The position numbers and the translations under genes are program-made. Under the pieces are notes generated by a model that saw only the letters and a program-made list of their open reading frames with translations, had not been told where the DNA came from and made no database searches. 64,000 nucleotides of DNA from Fagopyrum homotropicum (Eukaryota > Streptophyta > Magnoliopsida > Caryophyllales > Polygonaceae): assembly GCA_033239125.1 (NCBI GenBank), contig BSWB01000004.1, positions 63,301,501 through 63,365,500 of the forward strand. Reading direction: 5' to 3'. The number at the start of each line of letters is the position of its first letter. Position 1 is the stretch's first letter. Positions 33,531-44,688 of the stretch are shown piece after piece.

Positions 33531-35384
33531 GAAATTTAGATTTTCGAAAAATTTTCATGGGCTGGATTAAGGAATGTATCACGATTTTCTTATACTCTTA
33601 ATCAATCAATGAAGGGGGAATACAATCGATGCAAAGCATGATTCATAATCAAGATACTACTTGAGTCATTAATATTATCACCATACAAATTATCAAGTCT
33701 AAGAACAAATAGGTAATACAAGCAACAAAAAGCATCACAATATACGATCCATTATAGATGAAAACATATGGCTAAGCAAATCAAGTTATTGAATGGCAAT
33801 ACATGGTAAGCATTGATATCCGGGTTTGTCTCTTTGATGTCCGACTATATTGTCACTATATAGAAGTAACCAAGTGAGACTCTCAAGGCGCCATATAAAG
33901 TTACACCAAGCAGGATAACATACTCAACCATCCCAAAAGGGAAGCACTTCATGCATGACATGTATCATCATAACCTAATACGTGAAAATGATAGACATTA
34001 TCACTATATCAACCAAGTCAAGTCTAAACACAAATGAAAGCAAGCAAGTAAATACATAGCATCAAAGAGATCTCATATGCAACATATCAGCAAACATGTT
34101 CTTAAGGGATGAAACACACTACTAGAGCCTCCTACATATTATTCAAAAGGATACCTAGTCAAACAATCATGAGGATCTAAACAATAAGATGAGCCTCATA
34201 ATAAATAAAAACGGTCAAGTTCAAATAGAAAGACTAATCTAAAATTCAACATAATCAATCAAGATGATGACATATTATTTAACAAGACAAGTATAGACAT
34301 GCACCATCTATACTACTCCAAAATGTAGGATATCATCAAGTGTGAAAATATATCATCTAGGCCTTCAAACACTCATGTTGTTACTCATTCATACACAACA
34401 AACCCTTCATATCATGAAGCTACACTAAACAAAACAAACAAAGCATGATTTGTAGCTTTTATCCCAAAACCTAGAAAGAGTATATTCTAACATGCTGAAA
34501 AACAACAAGACCAAACATGATCAAACTTGACATGGATGGAAATATCTCAACAAAATAATCAATATTGAAAGAAGAAGGGAAATATTAGAGTTACCAAACA
34601 AAAGATATTGCAAATTGAAGTTTTGAAAAATACAACTTGTTCTTGGAGGCCAAGCCTCAAAAGATAGAGTTTTTTTTATCCTAAACTAAAACCCTATATC
34701 TAAAATCAAAATGATTTTACCTAATGCTCCCCTTTAATCTACAACCACGGGTGATGTATAAAGAGTTTTGGAGGTGGTACAAACCTTAGATGGCTCTCAT
34801 TGGCTGAGAATGAAGGGTGGTACGTGCACTCTAGATCGTGGCCAACTTGTCTAGTTGACACAGAGGAGCAGACCGAGTTTAGCATAACTCATGCCGAGTT
34901 TATCTTCTGGTGGTGAAACTCGGCTAGTTGAGAATAAACTTGGTCCTATTGCATAGTTAACTCAGTCCACTCATTTGTGAGGTTCTTCTTTGGATGACTT
35001 CTTCTTGTGATCCTCGCGTTCATCAGACTTTGTGCTAGGCTCATAAAGGTCAATGTGCTCATCCTTATGAGGCTTGAGACTTCTTAAGGCCTTTCCCTTG
35101 GATCATTGAAGCCGCCACGTGTGCTACTATCTCCTTTCAATTGATGATTAGGTTGGTGATTATGATTTCCTTTCTTAGCCTTGTAATTATGCTTGAATGA
35201 TCCTTTTTTAGCTCAGTTCCGGGCTAAAACACCTATGAACACACAAAAAAGTGGAGTAGATATCTATTTGGTAACTTAAGCACAATACTAAGCGTAAACG
35301 TCTATTCCCATGCAAAAAAAGATAAAAGGACACAAAAGGACACCTAAAACTAACTAAAAACATAGCATGAAAACATGTTATCAA
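33531..35384 (-). repeat. probable Ty3/gypsy LTR, minus strand
   Basis: On the minus strand a purine-rich TTTTTGGGAGGAAAATT (about 35386-35402) is followed by TGATAACATGTTTTCATGC (from 35384 leftward), the usual look of a gypsy primer site and LTR start. The LTR's other end could not be fixed, so the left limit is a guess. No genes in this stretch. Confidence 0.4.
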
Positions 35385-35700
35385 TTTTCCTCCCAAAAAG
35401 TGCAATATGGAAGAGGAAAAAATATCTTGAGCATAGAGAATCCTTCTTCGAGAAGTGGAATGAAAATTGCACTAGAGATTAGAGAGAATCTTGGAAATTT
35501 TTAACAAGCTACGATAAGAAGAATGAATAGCCTCTCTTAAAGATCTTGAGCTCCTTACTACACGAGTAAAAGCTCTAAAAAAAATATACGAATATACCTG
35601 AGTCAGAGACCGATGATCAAGTGACTTTAAGGGTGTTGGCTGCTACTATTTCATGACTTGCACCAACTTCTAAGCCCTTCCTCATTATTTTGTCTCTCCT
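35385..35700. other. internal 3' end of the minus-strand gypsy element or unassigned DNA
   Basis: The purine-rich primer-like block sits at its left edge. The rest has no recognisable coding sequence. Confidence 0.3.
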
Positions 35701-36165
35701 AGTTATGTTTTTGGTGATATGTCATGTCTTTTGCTTGGATATATGATTTCTAAACAACGTATATTGTGCTTTGGTTGGTGATATTGATACTTGTTTTGCA
35801 TATTTTTTGGATTACTAGTTCTTGATTTCTTTGACGGGTGTTTTCTTGAGCTTTTTTTTTATATCTTTTTTGATGATGTCAAAGGGGAGAAAGTTACAAG
35901 GCTACAACAACTTATCCAATACATGGTTAAGCCAGGTGGTTCACTACCATTGGAAAAAGCAAAGAAGGTTGTATAAACTACTAAGGGAGAACTTCAAACC
36001 ATTTTCCTTCTTAGGTGGATATTTTATCTAGGAAGGAACTCCTCACCGTTTCATTTACAGGAGCAATTGTGTATCTATTTGTTTTCTACTATTGCATTGC
36101 ATAATCCTATTGATTATTTTTGTCTTAGTTTATGGGTTGTTTGTCACCATCTAAAAGGGGGATTT
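35701..36165 (+). mobile_element. 3' internal end of a SIRE-like Ty1/copia element
   Basis: A TTTTTTGATGATGTCAAAGGGGAGAAAG phrase near 35867-35893 and the polypurine AAAAGGGGGA at 36153-36162 are landmarks of SIRE/Maximus copia elements just before the 3' LTR. No intact coding region remains. Confidence 0.5.
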
Positions 36166-37010
36166 TGTTGGGTTCCGAGGTTTTGATGTTTACAAACAAC
36201 TCTGTTTAGATGTTCTAATAAGTCTTCCATGAGTTTATTTTCAAGAAACTGACACAGGTTCTAGAAGGAAGTGATTTTCAGTCACTGGTTGAGTATCGTA
36301 ATATCGACAAACTGACAAGTAAACAAGGGCGTTAATAACGAGACGCTAATCGTGGTCCATCGAGACATGATGTTGCATCAATATGGAAGCTACCACTATC
36401 ATGGAAATCATATCTTATATGTTTGGAGAAGATACACGCGAAGGATATTTACTTTTATCTTTGTAAAGTGTAGCTTAGAAAAATATTCAGATATTATATA
36501 TTATGATCCTTAGTTTAGATTGGAAAATATATTATTTACTTTATCTATTCGTGGTTAGAGATGATAAAACAAAGTATATCTTTTTGTAGATTAACCCTCT
36601 ATATATACCTGGGGGTTTTATTATAGATGATTAACTCTTTTGGAATTCATAATTTGGTTAACACACAAAAAGAATGAAGTCGGAGTTGGAGTCGGAGGTG
36701 AAGACGAAGACGGGGTGAAGTGAAGTGAAGAGAAGAGCATTAGAGGATTGTTTTGGATATTAGAAACTTAGGAGTCTTAAGTGCTACTAGGATGATGAGT
36801 GTATAAATCGGCCAAATTACCAATAAAGTTGTGTGAAGAGTTGTTGAAGTCCTTACTAGTAGAGATACTAGTTGGGCAAGTAGTTTTATTCCTGATTGAC
36901 TTGGTTGGTCAATTAGGGTTTTTACTCATAATCGAAGTGTCTTAATACATTTACTACTCTAAAATTATTTTTTTATTTGTTTTTATAAATTGTTATATTC
37001 CGTTGTCTTG
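36166..37010 (+). repeat. 3' LTR of the SIRE-like copia element (right end uncertain)
   Basis: It starts TGTTGGGTTCCGAGG directly after the purine tract. A TATATATA box occurs near 36599, as expected for an LTR promoter. Text such as TGTTATATTCCG near 37005 is typical for the end of this LTR class, but no duplication was found to fix it. Confidence 0.5.
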
Positions 37011-37164
37011 GGAGCTGATTGTAGTTCTCAAACTAACGATCTATGATCTATCACTATGATATACTACTTGATCCCTTGATCTTCAGTCATGTATGATGCC
37101 CCAATGTAGCTCCTGATCTCAGGGAAGATCGAACACTCGTGTCCCGGCGTCTCTTTTGATATTT

Positions 37165-37345
37165 TGGCAAAAATGCAGCGTAATTGGCTTCAAATGCCCG
37201 AAACACAAAATAATGAAGTTGACACCATGATACACAATATGAATGATAAATATACTATATGAATGCAAAACATATCAAATGAAATGTGAATTGCACGAAT
37301 CTAACAATTACTATGATGCATGAATAGATGACATCAACCGGTAGT
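37165..37345 (+). repeat. ~180-bp repeat, copy 1
   Basis: Shares an ordered series of phrases with 39900-40078: AAAAATGCA, GGC(T/C)TCAAATGCCC, AAGT(T/A)GAC, and a final GATGCATGAATAGATGACATCA. Similarity is moderate by eye, in the same orientation. Confidence 0.55.
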
Positions 37346-39899
37346 TAATTTTTCGGAAAAAAACCTAAAATCTAATTCCAATTATCATGCAATCAGGGAA
37401 ACAAATACACACCAACCGATCAATCGGTCAAGGGAATCTCAAGCGGTCGGCTGACAATTCACTCAAAAAAAAGTCAACTATAATCAAAGCTGCTCAAACA
37501 AATAATAGATCGGTCAAAACCAACACGTTAGTCGATCAATTTATCACAAAAAAACATAAAATTTTCAAAGAGAAATAATAATAACCATAAATAAAGCATA
37601 AAAATACATAATCTTTCATGAATATCAAATATTTAGATAGAATAATCACTCAAACCCAAAAAAACATAAGATTAATGAAAGAATAAGCAAAAAAATCAAG
37701 AACAAAAGAAAAAATCAAGAAAATAAGCTAACTTACCATTTCTTAAAAAATGAATAAAAAAGATCTTACCGGAGGTGGAGCAATAGAGTAGTGACGAAAA
37801 GAGGTGGAAACTCTTAGTCGAGCTTTGGTTAGCAACCTTGAATGGAGATTTCCGAAAGATGGAGAATGACTATTGGCTACAGTGCAATGAAAGAAGTACC
37901 TAAGAAGCTCATGTAACCAACCTTTTGCCCCATCTTATATATGGCGAAGAATTCTCGAAGGAACGTGAGAGGTGATTTAGGAAGGATTGGTGTGGAACCT
38001 ACAGGAATGTGGAAGACATCGAGTTTTGGGGGGGGGGGGGTAAGTGGTTGAACTATAAGCTCTTGGACATGGCTATTGTAACTATGATTGGAACCGGAAG
38101 ACATAAGAAGGTCAGGAATTACTAGGTAGAAGAGAGTGATTGGTAGTTAATGTCTTTTCACGATCTTCTACCAACTTCAATTATGATCAAGCTTGTTGTA
38201 GTAAGATTCCTCTCGACAAGCTTAGGGAATGCTTGTGTGTAGGGAGTGGAAGAGATACAAGACGAGCTGAGTTGGAGTATCTAGAGTAATGAAACTACAC
38301 GGTGTCCTAGACATACAAGTTTTTTTGATAGGTTTAAATCCTACGCCATAAGTGTAACAAAATCAGGCGTACTATGACTATGTCTATATCAGATGTAACA
38401 ATAATAAATCCAACTAAGTCAAAAGAGAAAAGAAGAGAGTAAGGGGGAAATCATGGGTTTTTGAGTTTATGTTGTCACAGAGAAAAGTAACACACAAAAA
38501 GTGAAGAATAACTATAAGAGATGGAATCCAAGGGAAAAGATATTACCGTAATACAAATTAACACGCAATAATATGCATGAGCGTCGTAACCATCACATCA
38601 ACGGTTATAAAGATTGTGCCCAACCTGTCTTGAAGATGCTTTCACTGTTACAGAATGCATAAGTAAAAACCATTAGCTATCTAGGAAACTGGTAGAAAAC
38701 CAAAACAAGTCACACTCTTGTTGAAAAACCAAAAAGGTATAAAACCGGTAAATCTATGACGTTAGAAAGCCATCAAAATAAAAGTTACGTCACACCCCGT
38801 ATCAAGTTCAATCCTAGAAGGTCCAACAAAATCAACACACTTTCGTAGAAAAATTGATATCTATTTCTAATTCAAAGGTAAAATCCACTTCACAATGTAT
38901 AAAAACAAAGGGATCGAAGTTCCTACAAATAGGAAAGGATCATGTATGGTCACTAAGATGAAACACAACCAAATGACATTAAATTCAATCAATTCACATA
39001 TATAATCACAAATTAATTCATTATTGGATTCAACCAAGCTTTAGATATAGAGAAATTAACCAAACATCATGAAAACAACAATATCAATGATTTCAAGGAA
39101 GATCAAAAGTATCAAAACTGAATTCAATGAAGAAAAAACTAAAATTTTTATAAAACTATCAAAGTGTACCTCAATGAGTCTCACAATGCAAGAGAAAACA
39201 AAGAACGAACGAAAATCCAACACCAAATGATCCGCCTGAATTTTCGTATTAAGCAAAACAAGAAAATAGTAAAAAAAACATTCTTCCAATTGTCTACATG
39301 TATCTAAATTACAAGAGCGCGTGTCTGAACCCTAATTCGGTCAGAAATTCGTCCTTAATTATGGGCCACAAAAAGCCCATGAGCAGGATTAAAAGCCCAT
39401 CCGGGAAATAGAAGAAAACAACCATCGAGATTTGCTGACGAAAATATACGGTATAGGGGAGATATATGGTTTATGTGTTAAGGAAATACTATATCAAATA
39501 TGTATAACACATAGACAAATATGGTGTGTGTAATCTGTATTTAATTAGCAAGTAAACCGAATATCCATTTTAACACACAAACCGTATTTCTTGTGCAACT
39601 TTGACAACTTTTTGACAATTCAGTAAAATTGAATTTCCTGATGCTCTAGTTGAAACTAGGAGACCCACATGTACTACTTTATAATATCTTTCAAAGATCT
39701 ACAACTTTTTAGTTGACACAATATCCAACTCCAGTGGAAAGATTGTCAAATTTGGCCATTTATCAACGCATAGTTATGATTCTTGATCCACCACCAATGA
39801 TCTTCACTCGATGCTTCAATCTTCAATTGATCTTGATGTTTCTATGCATTTCCCGACCCCAAGGAATATTGAATCATTGTGTTTTTACATTTCATTCGA
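37346..39899. other. intergenic DNA between the two ~180-bp repeats, no gene seen
   Basis: No recognised domain. Contains a run of 13 G at 38028-38040. A minus-strand open frame of 75 codons crosses that run (37877-38104) but has no family match and may be chance. The interval may be a degenerate non-autonomous retroelement bounded by the two repeats. Confidence 0.35.
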
Positions 39900-40078
39900 T
39901 TGTGCATAAAAATGCACCATATTTGGCCTCAAATGCCCCAAACATGAAACAAAGCGAAGTAGACCCCATATATGCAAAATGAATGTTTTTTTTACTCTGA
40001 ATATACATCAAACTATACTGTAATATGAATATGTATGAATCTAAAAACTAGAATGATGCATGAATAGATGACATCATT
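39900..40078 (+). repeat. ~180-bp repeat, copy 2
   Basis: See 37165-37345. Together they could be short decayed LTRs 2.5 kb apart, but no target duplication or primer site was found. Confidence 0.5.
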
Positions 40079-40146
40079 TTTTCACCCCAAGTACACAAAA
40101 CAACTATAAGATTTTAATATGTATAAGGGTATTTGGAACCTTTGCA

Positions 40147-40680
40147 TCCAAGAAGGGTCCGATATTTATCTGGAAGTTACTAAAGCGAAGACACTTGACG
40201 GGAGATGAGACTTGCCAATGCTACATAATATCAAGAGAAGATGAGGCCCACCTTTTTAAGGACTGCGGCACCACTCGAAGGACTTGGAATCTTGGATGCA
40301 TCTTCAAGCAAGCTGTTACTCAAACAATTTCTTCATTGTTCGATGCATGGTGCGAGGTAGTATTATTTCCTATATACTTGTTAATATTTATTCTTTGTAG
40401 AGTGAGTTATTTATAGTGAGCCTTTGACAGACATGAAAATGGCAGAATGACAAAATTTTCAACTTGAGGGACTCCAACAAGAATCGGCACCGATTTATCA
40501 AGAAGAAAGAGGAGGAGTACATTCATGCATGACAACAAGCAAACCAACATAATCACGCCCAACCAAATACGACATTCAAGTTGCACGGGATCCTCCCCCG
40601 AAAAATGTGTACAATATTAATACTAATGGCACAAAGAAGATGAGCATGTGGCAACTACTGAAATCATTAGGAATAACTAG
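40147..40680 (+). pseudogene. LINE fragment: reverse-transcriptase zinc-binding region and start of RNase H
   Basis: One frame reads F-I-W-K-L-L...C-Q-C...E-D-E-A-H-L-F-K-D-C (about 40157-40275), the pattern of the zinc-binding domain after plant LINE reverse transcriptases. Further on, near 40590-40640, W/D-P-P-P-K-N-V-x-N-I-N-T-N-G matches the beginning of the RNase H domain in the same elements. Stops and frame changes show it is decayed. Confidence 0.55.
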
Positions 40681-41165
40681 TTTAATTCTTGTGCTTTACA
40701 CGGAGAGTATTTTTAAAAAAAATATCATATATCATATTAAATAAATTATTGGTAATCATAATATATTATTAAAAAAAATTATATTTCAAGAAATATATTT
40801 AATTTATTTCTCATAAAGTTTACTTATTTTACTTTTTGATCAAATAAAAATTGAGTTGTGAAGAACATTCACTCAATCTATTATATTAGGAAACATATAA
40901 ATGTGAGAACTTTTTGTTAAAATTAATATGTCTATAGATGGTTCAAATATCAATTATTGGATATTTGTCATATTTAGTCAGTTGTATTTTATTATGACTT
41001 ATATGATAAAAAAAGATTCTAATTGATTAGGAAATATATCATATAATGATATATTATAAGAACATAAAATAATTAATAAACTGTCAATACGTGAAAAAAT
41101 GACATGTATCATTAAATATATGGGAGAATGACATGTGACATCAAATGCTTTTGCTTTAATATATT
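40681..41165. other. AT-rich insertion or decayed DNA inside the LINE remnant
   Basis: No gene or recognisable repeat. It separates the two parts of the RNase H-like sequence. Confidence 0.35.
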
Positions 41166-41422
41166 ATTCATCCGTTCACAAATAATTGTCGTTTTAGCAT
41201 TTTGCATACTTATTAAGAAAACTATGAAATGCACCATATATTATACCCTTAATCGTTCCTTTACTTTTTGCTTTATTGAAAATCACAACTAACCAGATAC
41301 TATACTAATGAGTAATGATTAGAAGGGAAATGTGTAAAGTAAATGCCAAAATAGCTAAAACGGACAATTAATCTTAACAAAAGTCTAAGGCTAAAGCAAT
41401 AATTATTTATGAACGGAGCGAG
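41166..41422. mobile_element. Stowaway-like MITE
   Basis: The left end, ATTCATCCGTTCACAAATAA, and the right end (reverse complement CTCGCTCCGTTCATAAATAA) are inverted repeats of the CTCCGTTC-type found in Stowaway elements. A TA follows the right end, and the left flank is TA-rich. About 257 bp, non-coding. Confidence 0.65.
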
Positions 41423-41439
41423 TATATAGATAGATATAA

Positions 41440-41760
41440 ATGTGGGGAAATGGGCTCGAGGTATCGTCGTTAACCTTGGATTATGCACCATCCCCGTGGA
41501 TGAACTTTGGGGTGTTTTGTATGTTGTAAAGGTGCTTGGGAAACAGGGTATCGAGCGATGATGATCGAATCAAATTCACTATTCGTAATCAACCTCCTAA
41601 GAAAGTCTATTCCACAAAACCTTTCTTGAGGCGAATAATGTAGTAGATTTTCTTTCTAGTTTTGCTCTTAATTTTTGATCTTGACTTTAATGAATTGTTT
41701 GACCATCGCAAGATTGTAGCTGATCTTTTATTTGTTTATGCCGGACTACAAGTAAGAATC
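41440..41760 (+). pseudogene. LINE RNase H remnant, distal part
   Basis: The pieces W-A-R-G-I-V, V-D-E-L-W-G-V-L-Y, then after a frame change I-E-S-N-S-L-F-V-I-N-L, then E-A-N-N-V-V-D-F-L-S-S-F-A, follow the RNase H (RVT_3-type) order. At least two frame changes or stops are present. Together with 40147-40680 this is the tail of one LINE. Confidence 0.55.
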
Positions 41761-42185
41761 AAATATTTATAATGACTTTCCCAATTCATTTGTGAATAAG
41801 AATTCAAGGTCGCTCTGCCTATATTTTTCTATTGAAGAGACAACTATCTATTCTTGATCGATCAAGAAGAAATCGATGTGTCCGATGGAGTCTACATCGT
41901 ATGTAGAACGTCCAAGCGCTTTTTTGGTCAATCTTAACTCTCTTATCCATCGGTCTATAATATATCTAAGATTATAAATGATTAGGGAGCAACCGACACG
42001 CTTCTCCAGTCGGTAGGGAGGTACTACCTGGAAAGCCGGTAGTGGAGCATACGCATTGGAAACGTGGACCCATCCGAACTGAGCGCGAACGGGAGCCCAT
42101 AGTGATTACTATTTATAATCACTATTTAACATTCTTTAATTAATAATAAAGTACACGTAAAACTAGTGTGAATTACTACTTTAAA
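41761..42185. other. intergenic DNA, no gene seen
   Basis: No recognisable coding or repeat structure. Confidence 0.3.
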
Positions 42186-42510
42186 TTAGACTTGGATCCT
42201 AAACCTAAAACCGCCGGTTTATAATTTTTTTTTGGGCAAACCGGACCAAATCGACGGTTAACCGACGGTTCCTTTAAAAATAAAAAACTAACCAAACCGG
42301 CGGTTAAACTGCCAGTTTTTGGTAAACCGTCGACCGGCGGTTGGGGTCGGTTTCAGAACCGTCGGTTCGCCGGTTTGCTCTAAACTGGCCCATGACTACT
42401 TTAAATAGGGTTGCTCAAATTCATGTACGCGTTTCGACAAACCTAAACCGTCGACCGGCGGTTTGTGCCGGTTTCAAAACCGCCGGTTTAACGGTTTGCT
42501 CTAAACTGGA
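42186..42510. repeat. ACCGGCGGTT-rich element with an internal ~120-bp duplication
   Basis: CGTCGACCGGCGGTT...CGGTTTGCTCTAAACTGG occurs twice (about 42328-42388 and 42449-42511). The text is dominated by CCGGCGGTT/AACCGCCGG words. Probably another small hAT-like element. Ends unclear. Confidence 0.45.
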
Positions 42511-44300
42511 CGGAGGTGTCAAACGGGCGGGTTAGTCGAGTTCGGGTTGGGTCAATTTTGCTTCGGGTCACTTTGAGCCGGGTCAAAATTTTCTATAATG
42601 TCATATCGGGTTTATTTGGGTCGGGTCGGGTTAAGTCAGCTGTCCTTGCACAAGTGATAATCGGGTTCTCAGACTATTTTCGGTTGTTTTAATCGGTTAT
42701 CGGGCTAATTCGGATCAGACTCGGGTCGGGCCGAGATAATTTATATAATTGAAATTCGGGTTCATGGTCTATTTTGGATCGGGTCGCTTAAATTATCGGG
42801 TTATTTTGGGTAAGTATAGTTTATGTATCGGGTAAATCCGGGTTGAATTACTTTGGGTGTAATTATGTTCGATTGTTTTTGGGTCGACAATTTTCGGATT
42901 TGATTGTTTTCGGGTTGGGCTAATTTTATGTGATAGGTCGATTCCGACAAGCTCAAACTTATTGTGTTTTTTTTCTTCATATTTATAGGTCGGTCTCCTT
43001 TGTTAAGCCAATTTGACGTATTCATATTTCAAATAAAAAAAATACAGTAGGCGGGTCGATTAACCTATACCTTTTGACCAAGAGAGTTAAAAGCACAAGT
43101 ATGACCCTGAGCATGTGGAGATGAACACGTGCTTACGACCGATTTGGTCGGTTGGTGGGTTGTTTTATCTACACCCATAACCTCCCCACCACCAATCAGT
43201 TTCACCATTAACCGCTCACCATCCGGAGTTCATCGGATTTTCACCCTTATATTCGGTTCGGTTGACCGGTTGGGTCGGATGGTTGTTCACCCAGTTACAT
43301 CCTATGTGCGAGGTGAGCACATACGCATGAGAGAACCTTGGTTTAATAAGTAATTGTTGTTATATTATTTTTGTGTATGAATTATAAATGTGAAGTCTCC
43401 TTGTCCTAGTTGAGGATCCTCACAAAAGTCTTTTTTCAACTTGAAGATCAAAGTTCGAGCCTTACTTGCCGCATTAGTTGTTTTTCACTACTTTAGACTA
43501 TTACTTTACTTTTGAAATAAAGAATATATCGCTTGTAAATTTAGTTTATAAATTGATGATTTATTACAATTATAAAAATAATATATCAATTAATTGTATA
43601 ACTTCAATAAAAAAAATACAATTATTATGATGTTTTGATGTATTTATAATTAAAAGTGATTTATAAGTTGATTTCATGTAGTTGAGGATATTAAAATAAT
43701 TTATCAATTATTTCTTAGTTATAACTTCAATGAAAAATACAACTATTATGGTGTTTTGATATATTTATAATTTAAAGTGATTTTACATCTTGATTTCATT
43801 TACTTGAGGCTATTTTTAAGGAAAAAAAAAGACCTCCACATTTTGATATATTTAATAATTTTAATTTAAGAGTCAATAATTGACATTAACTCATAACACT
43901 AAACAATGTAGTAAAATAATGAATAAGCATTATGTTTGAATATGATTAACACATATTGTACTTTGAGCCAACTTACTACTAGTTTTTGAAATAATTGGGG
44001 TTGAGTTATTTTAGGTCGGGTCATTACGGGTTCACGGATCATGATGGGTCAACGACTTTCTGGTTTTCGGGCTATTTCGGGAACCATATCATTCTGGGTC
44101 GGGTGCTTTCGGTTTCGGGCGTCGTCAATCTAGTTGATTCGGGTATAATCGGGTTACGACCACTTTCGGGTTGGAGTCATTTTTAATTGCAGGTTAAATC
44201 GGTTAACACCGGCTCTCAATTCATAGACGTGCTTTCTTCATTTTAGTGGAGGCCGGTCAGGTTCGGGTTAGACGGATTTGGCGGATTTTTGACAGCTATG
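42511..44300. mobile_element. hAT-like element or nested set, rich in CGGGTCGGGT words
   Basis: The left end, GGTGTCAAACGGGCGGGTTAG, and the right end (reverse complement of TTTTTGACAGC near 44286-44296) are weak inverted repeats. Both terminal 500 bp and 300 bp are full of TCGGGT words. The middle (43130-43320 and 43350-43980) differs and may be a second insertion. No coding frame. Confidence 0.4.
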
Positions 44301-44372
44301 CTCGGACACATACTACTTTAAATAGGGTGGCTCAAAAGTCTCAACGTGCTTTCTTCATTTTAGTGGAGTCTT
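44229..44372 (+). repeat. duplicated CGTGCTTTCTTCATTTTAGTGGAG
   Basis: This 24-bp text occurs at about 44229 and 44347, and a nearby TACTTTAAATAGGGT(T/G)GCTCAAA phrase occurs both here (about 44308) and at about 42395. Local duplications around element ends just upstream of the SEC3 leader. Confidence 0.6.
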
Positions 44373-44688
44373 CGTTGGTGGACGGGAAAATCAGGCCCAG
44401 ATGTAAATTTAGAACTTGGCGGTTGGCATGCACATTCATAAAGCATCACAAAAGTCTCGACGGTCCTCCGATTGACCCTGTCTACAGGCTACGGCTCATA
44501 CGAAGCTCAACTCAACGACGACCTCTTCCAAACGCCGCGCGACGACTTGTCTTTCAAATTCCAGCATATAGACCCAGTCAAGATCTCTCTCTCATGGCTG
44601 CGATATCCTCTTTTATTCTCGATTTCTTCTTTCGACCTCCTCGGAGAGCTTCTGAACACGAGGAGATTCTAGCCATCGGAGAGCGACG
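44301..44688 (+). promoter_or_regulatory. 5' flank and leader of the SEC3 copy
   Basis: Less AT-rich than its surroundings, with no transposon signature after about 44375. The ATG at 44689 follows CGACG. No TATA box could be chosen with confidence. Confidence 0.35.

Noticed and set aside
37877..38104. 75-codon minus-strand frame crossing the G run
   Set aside because: No family resemblance, and part of the translation depends on a homopolymer of uncertain length.
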